The notes: generated from the letters alone by a model not told the origin. Numbered from the stretch's first letter, positions 20,627-32,084 are shown. The stretch: DNA of 64,000 bases from Euptelea pleiosperma (GCA_035048495.1 CM068553.1:20523190-20587189); one strand, 5' to 3'. Numbers and translations are program-made.

Positions 20627-22898
20627 CTATCCCAATTGGCGGCATCTCCTCCGGCAAATCACGAGGCTGGTTGCGTAAGAATGTATTGGTGAAGGTTGGG
20701 GCTGATTAGCTTCCAAGCTTACCTCTTTGCTAGGATACCCCAACTCCCCAGAAACACCTCCTTCCAATCTACTTCCTAGATTTGAACCCTCTATAGGGTC
20801 TCTCATCACGTTAACTCGAGACGAAGGAGAAGAAGGGGAAGAGAGGAATCAAGTGGAAGGAACAACAACAGAGGTCGTAGAGGCTACCTTAGATGCAAAC
20901 TCCTCTCGATCGCCGAACTGGTTAGGGGTTTCCGTCGGCTAGGGGTTTCCAATGAGCATCGTACCACCTCTTCATCATCTACAACTAGTTCGCTATCGCC
21001 AACTCGATCGCTACTTTAAATCTCCATCTCCATGTTCTTCTCGTGCTCCTCCTAATAGGACTCTTCTAGATCTGAAACTCCTCCCTTCTGAGTCGTTGTT
21101 ACTAGACTCTTCGAGTACTCCCCCTTTAATAAAGAGGTCTTAAAGGCCACGCCGCTTCATCTAGAGTCGGAAGAACTACTAGACACTCCAGCAATATCTC
21201 TGATGAGCCCTTTCCCTCCCTAGAATTACTTGAGTCCCGAAAATTATCGGACGACATCTGATGCTTTTCGCCATCTCTAATATCCCCACATTCCTAGCCA
21301 TACGGGATCCTGTAACATAACCACCCCAAGATTTCTCCCATGCTGCCACCTTACCTTCTTGGTGTTTCCCTCCAAAAATCAAACCAGGTCTAAAAGGAAA
21401 CGTACGGTAGCCATAAGGAGCACCAAATTTCGCACTCCCTATAGTGTGGTTACCCATCCGACGATCTTTACTATAGGGATACGTCATACCAGCCACGTAT
21501 CGAAGTTGGATTCTCCTCATGAGCACCATCTTCAAGGCTTTTAAAAGATGAGGAATGCCCATTATCCACCTTCATGTTTCTCCTCTGTACTGACGCATGT
21601 TGCCACTGCACATCTAGCGCCACGCGTCTCTCATGGATTTGAGAACCACTACGATACCGCCACTTGTTATCAAACTCAAGCGGCCTTTTCCAACAAGTAA
21701 ATTTCTGTTTAAAACCCAACCCCTTTCTGAAAGCAAAACCACCCCTTTTGTTGGCATCCACGTCGGACAAGAAGTACCCTCCACATCTGCTACCACGGTC
21801 ATCTCACTCCACGTCAGCGTCGTCCCCATACTCTGGTAGAGAATCCCATTCCGGCGATCAAAAATATCTCCTGGATACTCCCACCTCTATACCACACGAA
21901 TTTGTTGGTCTTCCTATCGTAGCCCAACCCATTTTTGTTGACGTCTTCGTGTCTTCCGGAGCTACGACCATCACGGGAGCTATCTTCGACCAGAGTTTAA
22001 CTATGTAAATACAACCTTCAAACAAGAAATTGCCTTCTGAGGGAATCTCAAACCCCCCCCCCCCCTCCCCCGATTTCACCTGGATGCGCGCCCATTCGAC
22101 GCCAGACAGAGACTTTGTGCCACCGTCGATGGCTAAAAAGCCACCGCAATAGTCACCTAATGACTGAAAAGCCGAAATTCCCCAAAGGTGTAACGGCATG
22201 CCATAAATCCTCAGCCACCTACTGGAACCTAGTAAAGACAGTGCATCCCGCACTCCTGCTCCATAGTCAAGATAAAGGAACGCCTCCTCCTTCAATCTAC
22301 GCCCCTCCCGGAGAATTCTTCTAGCCTCTATCTACGATGGAAAGACGAAGAGAGTCAGCCCTCTACTCATCCTTCTAATTTTAACCCTAGCCGAAACTAC
22401 CCAACACCTCTCCACCCACCTCTGAACCTCCAAAGAGTATCCAGGGTTACCTTCCCACCTACCAATCAAGCAGCTTTTCAAAAACTACTCTCTCTTAGCC
22501 ACCCTAGAACCATCAGGTTTGATATATGACCCTGATCCACGAACAACCACCGTGCTTTCCCCACTTCCTGGGAACTTCTTCAAATGAAACTGCCCAATAC
22601 CTCTCCACCCACCTCTGAACCTCCAAAGAGTTCCCAAGGTTACCTTCCCACTTACCAACCAAGCAGCTTTTCAAAAACTGCTCACTCTCTCAGCCACCCC
22701 AGAACCATCAAGTTCAGTATACGTCCCTGACCCATGAACAACCATCGTGCTTTCCCCACCTCTTGGGAACTTCTTCAGACCAGCTACCTCCTTGTATGAC
22801 TTGGGGGTATTCTTGTCCCTTGATGGCTGAAATTCAGGTGATGAATCAAGAATTAAGGATGTCCAAACAGTTAAAAGTTGAGCTACATTAGTAAGCAT
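20627..22898 (-). pseudogene. LINE ORF1 (DUF4283-type nucleic-acid-binding protein)
   Basis: The best-preserved part (21858-22295) reads LGSSRWLRIYGMPLHLW, FQSLGDYCGGFLAIDGGT and WARIQVKSGEGG, typical of the DUF4283 domain of plant LINE ORF1. The N-terminal part (about 22390-22890) contains an in-frame duplicated ~64-codon block starting KKFPRGGESTMVVHG. The C-terminal part is broken into several frames. A run of 11 C near 22053-22063 is a likely indel site. Confidence 0.75.
22393..22780 (-). repeat. ~192-bp tandem duplication inside LINE ORF1
   Basis: Two copies (about 22393-22584 and 22585-22780) share CCTCTCCACCCACCTCTGAA, AAGCAGCTTTTCAAAAACT and GTGCTTTCCCCAC. The period of ~192 is a multiple of three, so the duplication is in frame. 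Copies differ by roughly a tenth of positions, so the duplication is old relative to the young copia. Confidence 0.85.
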
Positions 22899-24207
22899 TT
22901 AGTTTTTGCAGCACTCTATTAAGAAATTAAAAACAAATAGAGTGGATATATGCCTTGGCGTATCAAACCTAAGAGCCTATATGGAAACTTTTGCCAATCT
23001 TCAGCATACTTCATGCAATTCATTCTCAATAGGAATTACAGATTGTTATGTTCTTTTTGTCTCCAATCCCTACTTTGGTCTACAAGGAAAGTCAATACAT
23101 TCAATAGGATAAATTTGCAACACCCTCCATAATCAAGGACATAGTATACATTCTACCTTAAACTGGTGTAAAAAAATGACACAAGCTATAACATAACAAG
23201 AATGACATTCTGGACAACATACACAGATATACACTCTCTTCAGTGTTCAGACTAGTAGACAAAAACCTCCAAAGTTTCTCTATATATTGTTGCTTGTTTG
23301 TCTTTTCATATCCCCCAAACTGCCAAAATTGAACAATAAGCGAATCAGGTAGTAGAAAGAAAGTATCCCTAGATGGTATGAGTTTGTACCATGAAATTAT
23401 GAATCAGCTTCACTGATCAAAAAGAAAAAATTTGTGAATAGATTTTCCTGCTAATTTGACAGGATGTATGGCCAGAAGGAAACAAGCAGAAGAAAGCCCT
23501 TAACCGAAAAATATCCTCTCATAAATTAAGCAGCACGGACAAACTTGCCATTTATGGCAATGAATTTGAAGCATGTGAAAGGGGACACAGCTCCTCGAAG
23601 GTAGATTTGATGTTGGCTAGAGAAAGAGCCTACAGAAAGGAAGAATTCTAACTAACAAATGACCATTTAACTCGGCATTCTAATTATAAAATGACACCGC
23701 GATAAAGGCCTAATCAATGGTTCTTCAAATTATGCAGTGTTTAGTTATAGGACAACAAATGGAATAGAATTACCTGCAAAAGGAATCCAATTAAATGTTT
23801 CACAATACACGTTTGGCAACAATCAAAGAAATACAATTGTAAGCAATTCCAATTATAAACAAAGGAATCTCATTGCATTTTCACAAATGACACTTCTCAT
23901 AGAAAATTAAAAAACATCCAACATACTGTATCCATAAAAGAATGGTTAAGATAGAAGAAAAGGAAATAATTATTTTGCACGAGGATAGAGAACTAAAACA
24001 AGAGAAACCTAACCACCCTTGAAATATGGAGAATCAGAGCATAGGAAAGTTATATTTCTCTTACTTTAACATGAAAGCTAAAGTGACATCAATGCACTTC
24101 TATATATAAAAATCGGAAAAATCAGTAAACTATCAAAGGAAATGGCTTCATGAATAAAAAATGGAAGGTCAAGACAGATAGACGATGTTCTTCATCATAA
24201 ACCATAC
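22871..24207 (-). other. Kinase intron sequence, no gene seen
   Basis: The sequence is AT-rich with no kinase exon, no long open frame and no recognised RNA gene. It follows the splice donor at 24206-24207 on the minus strand and runs into the LINE, so it is interpreted as intron. Confidence 0.5.
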
Positions 24208-24210
24208 CGT
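24202..24210 (-). other. Splice donor ending the kinase exon
   Basis: The minus strand reads ACG/GTATGG. The GT at 24206-24207 follows the first two bases of the Arg codon in AAR. If ignored, translation stops three codons later, so splicing is required for a full kinase domain. Confidence 0.75.
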
Positions 24211-25439
24211 GCTGCATACTCGGAGAAGTGTTTCCCAGGCTGCCGTTGCCTCAGATTGTGCAAATCACCTCCAGGACAGAACTCCATGACCAAACATGAG
24301 AACCTGTCTGTCTCAAAATGTGAGTACAAGGTTGGTAGGAATGGATGATCTAGCAGCTGTAGAATTTCTCTTTCTGTTTGAGCCCTCGTCAACTTCATCC
24401 TGCTTGCAAGTGATGCTTTGTCCATTACTTTCACTGCAAAATAGCACCGAGTCCCGCTCAACTCGGACAGATACACGCTACCAATGTCACCACACCCAAG
24501 CCGTTTTAGCAACCTAAAATGACTCATACCCAAGATCCTATCCCGCGCTCGAACGGCAAGAATAGCTTTCCACCGAGGATCGTTTCCTTTGTGAGGCTTA
24601 TTAGCACTCCTAGTAATATTACTCCAATTGCTATCATCACTAAGTCCACTGCTATTAGTTTCTTTGCTAATGCTAGTTTTTGCACTCTCAAGTGAGTCTC
24701 CTCTATAACTCTCTTTGGCACTCTCACAGTCCCTTTCCACACTAAGCATACTGTCACTAGTAATCCCATCGCTCCTGTACGTACTGGTACAGCTATTGAC
24801 AATGCTCACAGCCGTGACAACACCCATTTTATCGATGCTACTGTGTGGACTTACATTGCCACTGGGAGGCAAAGAAGCATCCCAAACACACTCCTCCTCA
24901 GAATCCGGTGGCAGAAGAACGATTTCTGCAGTTTGCGATTGCCGTGGGACTGAAAATGGAGAAGTCAATGCACCTAAGTGAGTAGATTCTTCAACCAAAC
25001 TTTCTGCAGGCGAAAGAACCTCTGTATTAGGTTTAATACCAGTAACCCGAGCGGAAAGATCCTCTGGAAAAGGACCCTTTATTGACAAGCTTTTCACCAA
25101 GTATCCAGGCTCGGATTTGTTTTGACCAACTGCAACATAAGCTGTCCTCATCAAATCCAAGTCAACTGGTTCAGGAGGGTGAGTAACCCCAGAGAAAGAA
25201 CTAGGATCACCATCTTCACAGGAATCACCACTGCCCTTACAGGTCACAACATCAGACACAATTTCCTCCTGTTCCTGGGAAGAGCCTTTTCCTTTCCCTG
25301 GTTTTGAGAAGGCAGGCAAGTCTGAACTTTGAGATTCTCGCGCACTATAAGCACACTCTTCTTCACTTATGACATTTGATACCTTACCCACAACAGGCAT
25401 TTGCCCAGTAAGCTCCTTTGATTCAGGAATCTTTTCCAT
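24208..25439 (-). CDS. D6PK-like AGC-VIII serine/threonine kinase, first coding exon
   Basis: The open frame gives a ~300-residue acidic, Ser-rich, disordered N-terminus followed by the start of an AGC-VIII kinase domain. Seen directly: [17 protein letters not shown] (glycine-rich loop, from residue ~309), YFAVKVMDK (ATP-binding Lys337), [18 protein letters not shown] (alpha-C helix), [12 protein letters not shown] (hinge) and FSEYAAR. Plant D6PK-type kinases act at the plasma membrane, where they phosphorylate PIN auxin transporters. The exon ends at 24208 inside an Arg codon (410 codons plus two bases) at donor CACG/GTATGG, where this family usually has an intron. The rest (catalytic loop, DFD motif, activation insert) is not found to its left in this window. 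Codons are intact with no internal stop, so the gene could be functional if the next exon lies beyond position 1. The D6PK-like subgroup is inferred from the N-terminal kinase motifs. Confidence 0.85.
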
Positions 25440-25442
25440 TTC

Positions 25443-25759
25443 TGATGATTGCCTATCATTACATGTGATTGTCTCAATAAAACAATTTTACCAAATGGGG
25501 ATATGAGTTACCTCTCATGGGTACTCCACTTAGGCCTTTTTATTTCCCCTTTCTTAGTAAAACTCTCAATATGGGTTTTCATCAGAACTAATTCAGTTTG
25601 AGTATTATATCAATTTCTTTAACTCTAGCCCCATGAAGCAGCAATGCAGTCACTCAATAATATCTGTGCAAGTAAACAAGTTTTCTCTTTGATAAGAAAC
25701 CTACAAGGAAGCAAAGAATCACCCATCAAAACAAAAGAATAACTTCTGGGTTTCCATAC
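25443..25759 (-). other. Probable 5'-UTR intron of the kinase gene
   Basis: On the minus strand a good donor, CAG/GTATGG (25754-25760), lies ~320 bases upstream of the start codon, and acceptor AGs (…AATGATAG at 25453 or …CATCAG at 25442) precede the ATG at 25437-25439. The stretch between is T-rich on the minus strand. Inferred from splice motifs only. Confidence 0.45.
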
Positions 25760-26395
25760 CTGATCGATTGAATATTAGACCCAAGATCAAGACAGCAAAG
25801 ATCCGATGAATAACGAGTTCAGATCAAACGGAAAATCAACGATCATGAATGCAGGTACTCCAAATATATGGACAAATCTGATATCAAGCTCATACTATAA
25901 CAGAAAGGACATAGTAGAGAATCCAAACCAACAAATCCTAAGTGACCTATGAAACTAAATTCCCGGATCAAGAAACTAAATCTACCTTAACTCACAGTCA
26001 AGTAAAGAGCTACAAAGGAATTAAAAAAAAAAACCCCAGAAAAGCAAAATGCAGAATTCCCACTCAAGAATCAGTTCCCATTAAAGCACATTTTCTCGCT
26101 GGATACTTCCAAGCCACGCTAGAACTAAACCCTAACAAGAAGAAATTCACATTTAAAACCCAAGAGAAAGAGAAATCTAATTCAGAAAATAAAACGAAAA
26201 ATGAGAAATTTCATGCAGTGATGGATAGAACGAGATTCAACGCACCAGTTGTCGACGAATCTTTAATGCTCCTTTTTCCTTTCTTCATGAACAGTGTAGG
26301 ATCTAGGACTTGAATAGGGCGTTACGGAGCTCGAGCTCTGATTCTCTCCTCTCTTTCAGAGAAAGAGAGAGAGAGAGAGAGAGTGTGTGTGAGAG
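25760..26395 (-). promoter_or_regulatory. Kinase gene leader with CT-rich repeat
   Basis: Upstream of the putative 5'-UTR intron is ~600 bp without coding sequence, ending in a (GA)n/(GT)n run at 26359-26394 that reads as (CT)n on the transcribed strand. Pyrimidine-rich dinucleotide runs are common close to plant transcription starts. No clear TATA box was identified. Confidence 0.4.
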
Positions 26396-26582
26396 ACTAC
26401 AGCGTCAGTGAGAACTGTGCCAGTGACTTCTTAGCTTTTGCTTTTTTCGCTTTTTCTTTTTTTCTGTTTTTTCTAGTCAAGCAGAAGAGGAGGAGCCACG
26501 AAAGCAAGACGCTTCACTGCTTTGGCGGACCCGCCAACCTGTGCGGCTGGGCCCACTTTGCACAGTTGCACTACACATCCTT
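26396..26582. other. Possible kinase promoter, unassigned
   Basis: A T-rich patch (26437-26477) is followed by moderately GC-rich sequence up to the first MITE at 26583. No coding sequence is evident. Confidence 0.3.
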
Positions 26583-26973
26583 GGAAAAAATTTAGATACA
26601 GAGGGCTTTCGATGCAGTCGATGCAGAGGGGTCTTGGGGCCCTACATGGCTCATTTTTTCAGGGCCCCCTAACCGCATGGATGTGTACCCCACACCTTGG
26701 TGTATATGCATACTACAAATCAGCTTGGTTGATAGTTTTTAGCCATTGGATTAAGTGACCAAAAGATATGCAAAAAACATGCTTAAATCCAACTGTTATA
26801 ATCAATCCTATAAAAGTACTAAAATCTATGGCTAGATAAAATCAATGTGACTAATATTTCGTATACATATCCAGCAATGGGTGGGGTACACATCCATGCG
26901 GTTAGTGGACCCAAAAAAGAGCCATGTAGCCTATGTAGGTCAACGAGACCCCTCTGCATCTAAAAATTTTTCC
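26583..26973. mobile_element. hAT-like MITE, family 1, with 8-bp TSD
   Basis: Identical ACATCCTT lies at 26575-26582 and 26974-26981. The ends are inverted: GGAAAAAATTTAGATACAG on the left against GGAAAAATTTTTAGATGCAG from the right. The inverted similarity extends ~100 bases and includes AACCGCATGGATGTGTACCC on both arms. No transposase. An 8-bp TSD fits the hAT superfamily. Confidence 0.9.
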
Positions 26974-26983
26974 ACATCCTTAC

Positions 26984-28555
26984 GAGTAAAACTTCTATCA
27001 CAGCGCTCTACAGATGCTTATGTCACAATGAAACCACATGCTACGTGGTACACTCTTAGTGGACTCTGACCGTATGGATGTTTGCCCAGTCCTGGAAAAA
27101 ATTTAGTTGCATAGGGTTTTGGATGGAGAGGATGAGTGGTTAATCTGGACCACTCATCATGACTTTTTTAGAACCCAACTTAACCAGAGTTAGTATTTTA
27201 AATCTTTTGAAAACTGTTTATAATTAATTAGTTTCCTTATTAAAGCAAATCACTAAAAACCAGCACTCTCCTTTTATAGAAATGGAAGCCTCTCTCTTCC
27301 ACATTCTTCTTCTTCCTAAACCCCTCCTTCTCCTCTTGCATCCAAACTATTCGACCAAAACCCTCTTTCGGCAGAAACGGTTCCACCTAAACTCTCCTTC
27401 ACGTATTGCATCCAAGGTGACGATAGAAACTATGCCACCAAAACTCTCCTTTGAGCAGAAACGAATCCTCCTATACATCCAAAACCCTCTGCATTTAATT
27501 TTTCCCCTCGATCTTTGGTGGACCTATGCACCAAAATTTGCCTGAAATAGATATATTGTAGCATATTTTGGGGGCAATGATGTGTTTAAAACCTAAGCAA
27601 TTCCTTGCCTTGAATGGAATTCTCACCTTGGAAATTTTTCTAGGACAGAAGTTAGTATAATCAGATGATTTTTGACCATCTGATCTGTAAACTCTTTCTA
27701 GGGCTATTACTAGAATTTTTTCACTGTCCAAAGGAACGGACTGAAATTAAATGGTTGAGATCATCGAATTATATTGATTTTGGTCTTAGATCTCTTGGGT
27801 GGGACGTAGTAAATGTTGATTTCATGTGCCCAAATCAAAAGGGTTGTGATAATCCAATCAGGTTAAGATAGTTACAAGTGGCATGAATGGTGCAAGTCAA
27901 ACGATTCAAACCTGAAATCCAAGTTGATCCAGATCTTATTCATGGGTTTGAATCCTCAGTTTATAATACGAAAACAAAAGAATCGACATGGATCTATGAA
28001 CTTGACTCGAATTGAACACGATTCAAGCTCAAACTTGTCTAGATGGTTGAGGCCTTGAAGGAGGAGTTCTGAAAAGAAGAGGGTTGTGGAAGGAAGGTTG
28101 AGCGAAAGGGGAGGAGGTTTTGTTGGAATTCCATTTTTGTTTTATAAAATAATTAATTAAAAATAGTTTCAAAAGATTTAAAATACTAACCCTAGTTAAG
28201 TTGGGTTCTAAAAAAGTCAAGATGAGTGGTCCAGATTAACCACTCATCCTCTGCATCCAAAACCCTCTACATCTAAATTTTTCCCCCAGTCCCTCCTTGG
28301 ACGAGTAATTCACCTGATTAGTGATTTCTAAGCGATTAGATTGAAGTTATTTGCATGGGTTGATTTTCACGGTAGGCATTTGAGCATTATTGAGCGTTAT
28401 TTGGGTGCAAAGATCCAAAGGTTGTAAATCACTAATCAGGATTATTTTTGGTTTATAGGTCTATTGAAGGACTGGCCAAACATCAATACGGTCAGAGTCC
28501 ACTAATCGTGTGCCACAGTATTGTGAGTTGTGACGCTGTGACAGAAGTTTTACTC
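26984..28555. mobile_element. Family 2 fold-back MITE, split by another element
   Basis: Left end GAGTAAAACTTCTATCAC is matched by the right end (…GTGACAGAAGTTTTACTC), and both arms carry the subterminal GACCGTATGGATGTTTG-type motif. A 1.2-kb element (27093-28284) interrupts it; without that it is ~370 bp. Its left end starts only 11 bases after the family 1 MITE ends. The flanking 8-mers are similar but not identical. Confidence 0.8.
27093..28284. mobile_element. 1.2-kb hAT-like element, family 1 ends, nested
   Basis: CCCAGTCC occurs at 27085-27092 and 28285-28292 as an exact 8-bp TSD. The ends are inverted repeats (GGAAAAAATTTAG… / …CTAAATTTTTCC) extending ~150 bases, including GATGAGTGGTTAATCTGGAC on the left arm. 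The ~900-bp centre has no transposase motif. It shares terminal sequence with 26583-26973 but is three times longer. Confidence 0.88.
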
Positions 28556-28591
28556 CATCTTTTCATTTCAAGCAAGATACAGCCAGATGAT

Positions 28592-28991
28592 GAGTAAAAC
28601 TTCGCTGACCGCCGATGGTCTCAACACAACCGCTGACCGCCCACAATATGAGCCACGGGGAACACTATTAGTGGACACTAACCGTATGGATGTTTGGCTA
28701 ATCCCTAGGTGGACCTACAAACCAAAAGTAAGCCTGATTAGTGATTTCTAAGCTTTGGATGGAGTCATTTTCCTTGGTTTATTTTAACCGTAGGAATTTA
28801 AGCAGTATAGACCATTATTTGGGGTACAAGGATCAAAAGGTTTGAAATCACTAATAGGCTGATTTTCGGTTTGTAGGTCCACCTAGGGATTAGCCAAACA
28901 TACATACCGTCAACGTCTTCTAGGAGTGTGCCGCATAGCTCATATTGTGTGTGATCAACGACTTCTCTGATCATTGGCAATGATCACCAAA
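28592..28991. mobile_element. Family 2 MITE copy, partly degraded
   Basis: It begins GAGTAAAACTTCGCTGAC and shows the family 2 body in order: ACCGTATGGATGTTTGG, GGTGGACCTACAAACCAAAA, GATTAGTGATTTCTAAGC, GGTTTGAAATCACTAAT, GTAGGTCCACCTAGGG. The right terminus is degraded and abuts the next copy, so the end is approximate. Confidence 0.7.
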
Positions 28992-29380
28992 CACTTTGCT
29001 GAACGCTGCTGGTCCACAAAGTTACTTACCACCTACAATATGAGCCACATGGCATATTTTTAGATATTTCTGACCTTACCGATGTTTGGCCCAACCCTAG
29101 ATGGACATACACACTAAAAATTAGCATGATTAGTGATTTCTAAGCGTTAGATTGGAGTTGTTTTCATGGGTTGATATTTAACTATGGATTTTGAACACTA
29201 TTGACCCTTATTTGGGGTCTAAAGGTTTGAAATCACTAATCAGGCTGATTTTTGTCCATAGATCCACCTGGGGATTGGCCAAATGTCCATATGGTTAGCG
29301 CCCTATAAAAGTGTTCCACGTGGCTCAAATTGTGGGCAGTCAGCAACTTTGCTGACTGGCAGTGGTCAGCAAAGTTCTAC
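28992..29380. mobile_element. Family 2 MITE copy, adjoining the previous one
   Basis: It has the same body as the preceding copy (GATTAGTGATTTCTAAGC on one arm, GGTTTGAAATCACTAATC on the other; CACGTGGCTCAAATTGTGGG on the right) with termini CTTTGCTGAAC / GTCAGCAAAGTT. Divergence from the other copies is higher. Confidence 0.65.
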
Positions 29381-29757
29381 GCCAAACACACTCTCCCCTT
29401 AGTTTTTGGATTGAAATGATACTATCGTAGTGAGGATGACATCCTCCCATGGGCTCAGACCATATGATGGTCCTTCTGATTCATGCTATTTTAATCGAGA
29501 AAACCATCCAAGGGATGTTAACGAAGGGGGGACTTTCCCCCAACTTGGGCGGGCTCAACCTGAGCCTGACGGGTTGAACCCGACATTTGGGTTGGGTTGG
29601 GTTAGCCCTTTCAGAACGTGGGTTGAGTGAGCCATATTTTTGGTAACCCGATCGTATCGGGTTGGGCTAGGTTTAAGGCTCGGCCCAACCTGACCCAACC
29701 CGAACCCTGTTACAAATTTACATATATGTATTAGTATAAACATCCAAACTAGATTTC

Positions 29758-30133
29758 GGCAAGGGTCGGGCTCCGTTGACAGATATAAAATGACAGGGAC
29801 ACAATATAAGTCAGGTGGCACACTGTTATAGGACTTTGACTGTACGGCTGTTTGTCCTATCCCATGGTGGACCTACAAACCAAAAATCAACCTGATTAGT
29901 GATTTATAAGTGTTGCATCTTTGTACCTCAAATACTGCTCAAATTCCCACAGTTGAGATCAGCCCATGAAAATAAGTCCAATCCAAAGCCTATAAGTCAC
30001 TAATCAAGCTGATGTTTGGTTTGTAGGTCCACCATGGGATAGGACAAACATCCATACGGTCAGAGTCCTGTAACAGTGTGTTATATTGTGTCCCTGTCAT
30101 TTTAGATCTGTCAATGGGGCCGACCCTTTTGGC
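29758..30133. mobile_element. Long-arm fold-back MITE, family 2 variant
   Basis: The arms are inverted copies over ~150 bases: GGCAAGGGTCGGGCTCC and TGACAGATATAAAATGACAG on the left are matched by the reverse complement of TGTCATTTTAGATCTGTCA and GGCCGACCCTTTTGGC on the right. The centre carries the family 2 words GATTAGTGATTTATAAG and AAGTCACTAATC. Confidence 0.8.
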
Positions 30134-30397
30134 AAATGTAGTAACCATGGATGTTTGTCCTCAGCAAACTACAACCCTTGTGTGAGATTTAAAAATGCCC
30201 CTTGAAACTACTTTTTTGTATTTTATGTGATCCCTTGATATTGAAAACATCATATTTTCTTTGACAATTATTTTTTGTTATTTCTTTAGTAACTTTTATC
30301 ATGCATTTGAGTTAATGAACTTTTTCCTTATTATGAAAATATCATGTTTTCTTTCATGGGTTGTTTGGAAATGTAGCTATCATTTAATGGTTAGAAT

Positions 30398-30750
30398 CAA
30401 GGTTTTAAAAACGGCTGTTTAAATGGTAACGCCCCAAGCCGGTTTCTGTTAAAACCGTTTAAATACGTTTTGACACTTTGAATTTAACGGCCATTTTTTT
30501 TGTTTTAACAGCCGTTAAAATCTGAAAATTTTTATTAAAAAAAATGGACGTTAAATTTCCATTTTTTTTTATTTCAAATTTTGAATTTCGACGCCATTTT
30601 TTCCGTTAAAATTGTTAAAATCCGTTGAATTCTGTTAAAATCCATTTAATTCCATTTTTTTCTAATTTTTTCCATTTTTGTCCCTGGTCGTTTCAATCCG
30701 TTTTAACGATAAAGCCCCCAGTCCATTAAAACGGCCTCCTTTAAACTTTG
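30398..30750. mobile_element. hAT-like MITE with CAAGG ends
   Basis: The ends CAAGGTTTTAAAAACGG and …CCTTTAAACTTTG are inverted repeats. Flanking 8-mers GTTAGAAT (30390-30397) and GTTAGCAT (30751-30758) differ by one base. The interior consists of AACGG/CCGTT and TTTAA words. No coding sequence. Confidence 0.75.
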
Positions 30751-31110
30751 GTTAGCATAATAGTTATTGTTTTGACCGCATAATGGTTATTGTATTGACC
30801 AATAAATTATTTTAATATGAAACAAATTTCGTAATTTTTCCAACCAATAAAAAAAGTTAAGAAATTAACCAACCCGACTAACGATAGGGTTGGGCTAGGA
30901 TTGGAAAATCTAGGCCCGACCTTGGGCTGGGTTGACCCCCAACCCGCGTTGCAGCCCTAGTTCACGCTAAAGCTTATATGTAATTTATAGAATATTTGAA
31001 AGTTTATTTCTATGAGTATGACTGTACGTACCAACATTAAAGCACCCGATGGGCGTTTGGCTTCTTAATTACCAAAATTAACTGTGTTATCTACGTTTAT
31101 GGAGTATATA

Positions 31111-31903
31111 GAGTAAAACTTGCATGACCGGCGGTCAATGACCGTCAGTCATATATCAGCCATGTGGCCGGTTTCAATGGACACTGACCGTATGGATGTT
31201 TGACCAATCCCCAAGTGGATACCGAACCAAACAAAGTTCAACCTGACTAGTGATTTTTAAGCGTTGGAATGGAGTCATTTTCATGGCTTGACTTTAACCG
31301 TGGGAATTTGAACCATGGTTTAAAAAACAACCTTTATAAGGAAAATAACAGCAGTTATAACGGATTGGAACCTCCCCTGTTATGTTATGTACCGTATTAA
31401 CGCTCAGAAAATAACGACCGTTATTTGTTATTTTCTGATTATTTTCTAAGTGTTATTTTCAGTTATTTTTCCGTTGTAATGAAAATAATGACCGTTATTT
31501 TCTGAAAAAAAATTGTTAAAAAAATATCCGCTATTTCTATTATTTTCTGTTATTTTTCCGTTTTCTCTTTTATTTTCCGTTATAAGGCTTATTGAAAATT
31601 TGAAATTCAAATTTGAAATTTTTAATTTTGGTGCCATTATTTTCCATTTTTGCCATGTACATTACAATCCGTTATAACGGAAAAAGGTAACGCCCTCAGT
31701 CCGTTATACCATCACAACGGCCCCATTTAAACCTTGATTTGAACATTATTTGGGGTACAAGGTCGAAAGGTTTGAAATCACTAATCAAGCTGATATTTGG
31801 TTTGTGGGTCCACGTAAGGATTGGCCAAACATCCACACGGTAAGTGTCATCTAAAACTGTGCCACATGGCTCATATTGTGGGCGGTCAGGGTACAAGTTT
31901 TAG
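31111..31903. mobile_element. Family 2 MITE copy, split by a CAAGG-type MITE
   Basis: The left arm GAGTAAAACTTGCATGAC … ACTGACCGTATGGATGTTTG and the right arm …CATCCACACGGTAAGTGTC … GTACAAGTTTTA pair as inverted repeats. The interior is interrupted at 31314-31736 by an insertion whose removal restores the family sequence (GGGAATTTGAACATTATTTG). Confidence 0.8.
31314..31736. mobile_element. hAT-like MITE with exact 8-bp TSD
   Basis: ATTTGAAC flanks it on both sides (31306-31313 and 31737-31744). The ends CATGGTTTAAA / TTTAAACCTTG are inverted repeats of the CAAGG family (compare 30398-30750). The interior is made of AACGG/CCGTTAT words and can fold on itself. Confidence 0.88.
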
Positions 31904-32084
31904 TGGAGTGTTAAATGATGTTGCTCGCTATGATGATGAAGCACACAACTAAGTATGAGAAGGGAAGTTCCAACACTCACCACAACATGGACCCACCTTG
32001 TACTGGTGGCGCACACTCCTCCCCATCCTTTTATTCTTTCATTAACATTTGTCCTATGTTTCCAGCCGTCCATGTCGTAGGCAT

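Larger units (their letters stand above)
18600..22870 (-). mobile_element. L1-type LINE lacking its 3' half
   Basis: Minus-strand order is ORF1 (22898-20627), then ORF2 endonuclease and the start of RT (20039-18600). RT motifs break off after GPDGF-equivalent sequence, so most of RT, the C-terminal part and the poly-A tail are missing. LINEs are normally truncated at the 5' end, so loss of the 3' end points to a later deletion or break. The element lies inside the putative long intron of the kinase gene. Boundaries are approximate. Confidence 0.8.
29530..30965. mobile_element. Possible larger element with GGGTTGGG-rich ends
   Basis: Both ends are rich in CCAACCC/GGGTTGGG words (29530-29710 and 30870-30960: GGGTTGGGTTGGGTTAGCCC; TTGGGCTGGGTTGACCCCC). 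They flank two smaller nested MITEs. No transposase is seen and no TSD was established. Low-complexity similarity alone could create the impression of paired ends. Confidence 0.35.

Noticed and set aside
29588..29607. Interstitial telomere-like repeat
   Set aside because: The GGGTTGGGTTGGGTTAG run is not the plant TTTAGGG unit and belongs to a GGGTTGGG-rich transposon end.
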